Below are positions 51,646 through 57,600 of a stretch of 64,000 bases of DNA, piece by piece. Source of the DNA: Haemaphysalis longicornis (lineage: Eukaryota; Arthropoda; Arachnida; Ixodida; Ixodidae); the NCBI GenBank assembly GCA_013339765.2, contig CM023449.1:219155055-219219054 (forward strand), in the 5' to 3' direction. The notes below the pieces were generated by a model. It made no database searches and was not told where the DNA came from. It saw only the letters and a program-made list of their open reading frames with translations. A program made the position numbers and the translations under genes. Numbering within the stretch: the first letter of the stretch is position 1; each line of letters begins with the position of its first letter.

Positions 51646-54600
51646 TATATACACGATTTCTTACATTTTATAACTTCCTTATTCTTTTTTATTTTTATAT
51701 TTTTAATTTTTACTTATTTTATTTTATTCATTTTTGCGCGGCGAGAGGCGCTTCCAGCTGTGGCGGCCAGGGAATTCTTCGGTTACCTAGCCCCCACAGG
51801 TTCCCTAGGAACCACTGCCAGCTAGGGAACCGAGGTGCGGCCACCGGTCACAGCGAAACGGCGAGAATACGGCCATTTAAGCTCTCGCTACAGAAAGCTC
51901 CATCTTTCCGGGCGGCGTTCACCACCTGAATGGCGCTCTCATCCTCTACGGGGCTCTAATGAGCCCTGAGCGCCGACACCACCCCACTGTCTCCTCCTCC
52001 TCCCGCGCCCCGGCTGCTGCTGCGCCTCGCCCTCTCTCCCCACCCAGTTTCTGCTCCCGGACATTTCCCGGATGCTACCGGTAAGCAGCTTCGCTGTAAA
52101 AACAAAACACAAAGAGGCGAGAGAGCACCACTCACAGCGGTCCGTCGGCGATCATGGCGCACATGAGGTTGAGGTCGTTGATGAACTGCGGCAGGTTGAC
52201 GTAGGGGAAGTCGAGCGGCTTCTCGGCTTCCATGTCCTCTTTGGTCTTGTACACGTGCATCACCCCGTTGTGCATGCGCAGCTGGTAGTTGAGGTCGGCC
52301 GGAACCTCGCTGTTCCACGGCTCCGTCACCGTGGGCACGCTGTAGAACGGGTGGTCTGCCCCCCCACAACCACCACAACAGAGTCCGGCGTCACACGCCA
52401 TCCAAGGTTTGCCCGTGGACAACGGCGGAGGTCCCTTATTCTAGCGTTGCTTATAGCTTCGTCAAACTTTAGACCGACCTCAGCTATCGTAACAGTTGGC
52501 GACTTGCATACGCTTGATCCAGCCGTTAAGCGCAGAAGGAAAGCGACCTCCACTCTTCCGTTAAAAGGACAAGTTGCACTTTTCGGGCTATAAGTGAATG
52601 CCATTGTACAGTGCGGTCCACTGTTAGACAGAACATTAGAATTTCTTTTCTACGCTCGCAAAATGCACTTGAGAGCACTTATGCCTCCGCATTTAATAGT
52701 TCCAGTTGTTGCGATGATCACATTATTGAAGCACACCATCCTACTTTGCGTACGTAAGCCTTAGCAGACGTCCTGAAACACGCCGTGTCGTTCCCTTTAA
52801 CAGTGGACCGCACTGTACATGGGCCGGTTTCTTCACGAGAAAAAAAAAATATAATCCGCACCCTAAGTAGCGCACAGGATAACAGACCCTAACAGGATAC
52901 ATTTCTTAGAATAGGGAGTCTTGTACCTTCTTATATGGGTTCGAGAAGACGCCACATACACTTGGCCTCAAAATATTTCTGTTCGTTGATGCACTACGAT
53001 TGGCGAAAACGCGTACTGCCTGTTGTCGTAGCATAAGATATAACTACGCCGCCGCACAAAATTACAGCGGTCACGTGAAGCCCAAGCTAACCTGGAAGTC
53101 CGGCCACTACACGCAACAAAAATTACTTGCACAAATATCCTGTCATTACAAATGTATAGGCAATACAAGTATTTACCAGGCCAACGTATTGAACTGAAAA
53201 GTTGACATCTGACATCCTCGTATCAATGAGACGTGCAGGAAATCAATAGGCCCGAAGCCCGAATTCAGGGGATTCCCAAAATTAAAACATGCCGTCAGAG
53301 GGGAAAAGATGAAACGAGGATGTCGGTTGTATTAATGATCTTTTGATTGCCTTGCCTTTTGATCGAGTTGGCTAAAAAACGGTCACTTTAGCAACATTCC
53401 CCACCACCACCTTTCTTTCTTTCCCGTTTTTTAATTGTGACAGGACAAACATTTCGCAAGACGGCCCATATATCGGCATGCAGCAATCCGATTAGCGACG
53501 GCTACTTTGCACACCACGTGACGGTTAAAGAACAAATTTTATTGGAAATGCACCACACTATGGCAACAACGACACAGAGGACAAAATTCAATTTCAGTTC
53601 CGAACAGCGACAAGTGCGATTAGAGGCACATCGTAGTAGCGTTATGAAGGTTAGTACCGGAGACCAAAAGAGCGCAACTTAAAGACCAACTGGAGTGCTT
53701 CCATGCGCTCTTAAACGACGTTTGCGACGCAATGGAAACAATGCGTGGGCAAGTGTTGTTAGCGCACCCGTGTTTCGCGGCTACAGGCAGCCTTGGCTGC
53801 CACGAACGGCTTCCCAACCACCAGATACCCTAAACTTCATTCAACACAGGGTACGAACTCAAACACGAGAAAAAAAAACAAAAAAAAACACGCGCTTTCA
53901 ACAGGTTTACTTTCATAATATAAGAAAAGCTCGCTATCGCAATTTTCATACGCAATGCAATGCCGATGCTACGGTAGCAACGCTTTCTGTCGTCTTGGAA
54001 AAGCAGACACGTAAGAGTAAAAGGAAAAACCATAACGCACGATGACTGAGCAAACGAAAAATAAACAATCATTAAAAACAAATGTCAATGCTGTTTTACC
54101 AAACATATTCATTGAATGGAAAAAAATTGCATTGAGCCCCTTGATATGGAGGTCAGAAAAAAATTAGCCGCGTATCTGCGTGCTTCGCTGCAAATGGCGT
54201 CGAAAGACCAACGCGTGTCAGCCGCCCCTTTCCCCGTCCGACCCTCACCCTTCGCACTCCTGCCTTCACTACTCGTCCTCCTCTCTCCTCCTCCCCTCTG
54301 ATCCTCCTCTTTATAGTCCCGTCCCTTACCCTACTCCTCCGAAATTCTCCTCTCCTCCTGCCTCACTCCTCACCGTCTCCTCGCATATTTATCCTCCACC
54401 TTCATGTATTACTCCTGCACTTCCCTTCCCTCTTCTGCTCAGCTTTCCCTCTCACTCGCATTTCCTTCACTCTCCTCTCGTTCCCTCTCATCCTTGGACC
54501 TTCCCGTTTTTTTCCATCCCACTTTCCTCATCTCTTTCCCCTCTCCCGTCATATTTTCCGCTTACCCGTTCTTACTCACCTCCTCAAGCTCACCATTCCC

Positions 54601-57600
54601 TTCAACGACACTTCTCACTGACACTACACCTTTTCAGCCTCCTCTCCTCCCTTCTCCGTCTATTCCCCTCCTGTCACCAATCGTCCTCCCTGTGGCACGC
54701 TCTCCACTGTACCCCCGCCATGCGGGACTGCCCTAATGACCCTTTCCCTCTAATTTCCTCTGACGAGTAGTGGGAGGGGGCGCTGGGTAGCTCTGGCCTG
54801 GGGACACAACTCTCCCTCGTGGACAGGGCTATGCTAGTCGCCGCCAGGCTGCAGCCTGCGGCCCAAAACGTACTGCAACTAGTAAGGTTACGCTCTCTCT
54901 CTCTCCAAGTCTCTGTCCCCCTTTTGCTGCATCCCTATTTGCTTCTCCCCAATCTAAACCCATCCACATCACCAACCGCTTCTCGTGCCCCCTTCCCCCT
55001 CCTATACCCTTCGGTCGGAGGAGCACTTTCCTTTCACTTCACTGTCTTTAGAGTCCTCCCCGACCTCTCCCGCTACACCATTCCAAATCCTCCAGCTAGG
55101 CGGCATGATGACCGGAACCGGAAGACGGGTGCGGCTACGGAGGCGCGCACCGGCTGTCGGCTGACAACTTCCTTCTCCAGACACTAGCGCTTCAAATCGG
55201 GCTGTCGCAGATATATCGTAAAGCGAGAAACGCTTTGGGGTTCATGTTACTATTGGTACATTTTCTCGTTATTTCAGGCGCTACCACGAACGTGAAGTGT
55301 CTCTTTTAGAGAAGGTAAAAAGACAGTCATGAGTGGCGGGAAACGAAATAAGAGACGGAAGGGGTCAAAAAACGAAAACAGTTCCTACGGGACGTATACA
55401 TGCCAGGGAGTGGAAGAAAGAACTTTGGCGCAACCGGCCCGGGGCAGACATGCACAAGCAAGGCTCGGCGGTATACCTTTAGTTTTACCCCGTTTGGCGG
55501 ACGGCCCCTTTGCACCTTGGGAGAGCAAAGCACGAGGTCACATAAAAAAGCACAAGAGAGCAAAAAGAAAAAAAAAAGCCAAACGTAGAAAGAATGCATT
55601 CTAAAAACTCAGCAAAACAGCATCGCTTTCAAAAAATTAGAGCACGTATTCGTCGCATTTATGCTTACAGAAATGTAAGCAGATGCTTACGCTTACACGC
55701 ACTATAACTAAAAACAACGAATCGGCCTCGGTAAGAACATTGAGCAATTTACCGCTCTTTAAATGCGAGGAGGAACAAGAGGTATAACTTCAAATCATAC
55801 GTAAACATTTTACGTCATGGCAGTACCTCAAAAAGTATACGAGGGTTCACCAGTAAACGTCCGAACTCTCTGAAGGCGTAGCTCACCTCTTATTGCGCCG
55901 ATCTTTGCGCGGTTTTCCCTCGCACGAATGCTCTCTATGCGCGATAGAATAATTGTTGCGGAGGAGTTCTTTAGCTTTTTCCTGTAATTTTTGCAAAGGA
56001 GACACAAATATACCTTTAAAAAAATATCCCGCCACCCCGCCCATGTGCTAAGCCTGCATAATCCACCGGAAGAAAGAAAAAAAATTCACGTGAAATTTGG
56101 TTCGAAACAATTACTCATTTCTCTATAGCCCGCACATTTTGCGAAGCGGGTAAATATTTGGTGACCTACGCAAGACAGTTGAACAAGTTTGTACAGCTTC
56201 ATTATAAATGTGGCACCCCGCTTTTCTGATGGAGGCGAAAACCGTCAACGCCCGTTTGTTCCGAGATTTCGGCGCACGTTAAAGATCCCCAGGTGGTCAA
56301 AATTAATCCGGAGTCCTCCTCATACGGCGCGCCTCATCGCCTGTGTAGCGTCGGCGCATTAAACCTCATAATCAAGATCAAATCATAATGTGGCGCCAAG
56401 AGGCAGGACGTTGAGGGGGAGGGGAGACAGGCTACAACTCCTCAAGTTCTTGTAGTATACCGGTGAACGCCCTCAAGAGTCTGCCGGATGCCATAGAGAC
56501 AAGAAGTTCCAAATAAAAATACGCGAAAAATAACGGTGAAAAAAAAAAAGTGCGTCTTTGAAGTCTCCGAAATACCGCAAAGGTGATCTTTAGCGGTGCG
56601 GAAGATACAGCGACATTAAAAGCACAAGAGAAACAACATTCTTCATAACACTGGCTTATCCTAGCGCCAAACGGGAAGGCGACCAGTGATGTTCCGTACT
56701 GAGAAGAATTATTCCAATTTCTAGGTTCAGAAATTCCTATTTTCACATTTCCCCCCGCAGGTTTGTCGAGAATTCCCTGCAAAATTCCCTGCGTTTTCAT
56801 TCGGCCGCTGATAGGTCTTTACGTGGTTTCCTGTTCGGTTTTGGGCATTCGCCAGCGCCACCTGCAGTGTCTACTTTACGTAGCCTTCCCGGGCGCAGAC
56901 GTCGTTCAGAGAACCAAAGTTTCAGCGTGAACGAAATTCTACTACATCATCCGCGCAGCATAATTTGACTATGAATTTCACGTTTTGTACCAAACAGCAT
57001 GTTCAATTTGCATGCTAATTAGTTCCAAGTTAAAACTGGCCGTACGAAAAAGAACAAGGCATGTTGGGAAATCGAGGTAATTTTAGCTCAGCGCCGGGAC
57101 TGCTGGCGCCATCTCTCGTTGACAGCACGCGCACTAAAGCCCACCCGAAAACCTTTTCTGGGGAATGCATGCAAACAGGCTTCAGCCCTTCAGCCGCTGC
57201 CGCTTCACGCATTACTACGATACTACTACACGCTTTACGCATCATAACTTCTTGTCATGGGGTATTCTTCCTTCTATGCTCTTTTATGAACTGGATTGGA
57301 GGCAGTCTTGGATGCTTGTGGCTTGCGGTAACACGACTGCGGATATTTTAACATGGAACCGACGAAGTGTTCAGTATCCTTTTAAAAGAAAAAAAAAGGA
57401 ACAAATGGTGCGATGTCCCGTTTACAGACATCATTTTTCCTTTTGTCTCCACCACTCCCGGAATTCCCTGCATCAGTTAAAGATTCCCTTTCTCCCTTTT
57501 GGAGAAAATTACAGCCAGAATTCCCCGAAACCGGAAGAATTTCCCTCACGGAACGTCACCGAAGGCGACCAGCATCTGCACGTGATCTCACATACGCCGC

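Larger units (their letters stand above)
44998..52135. other. AMP deaminase intron 4 (7.1 kb)
   Basis: GT-AG intron. Holds a solo LTR (46251-46925), an ancient ~400-bp tandem array (47110-48200), an (AT)n microsatellite (51572-51643) and AT-rich sequence without recognised genes. Confidence 0.8.

Noticed and set aside
51403..51825. 140-codon plus-strand ORF with Ile-Tyr repeats
   Set aside because: Its centre is the (AT)n microsatellite; no conserved sequence around it.
54180..54770. 196-codon Ser/Pro/Leu-rich ORF
   Set aside because: Explained by the pyrimidine-rich tract, which lacks TAA/TAG/TGA by composition.
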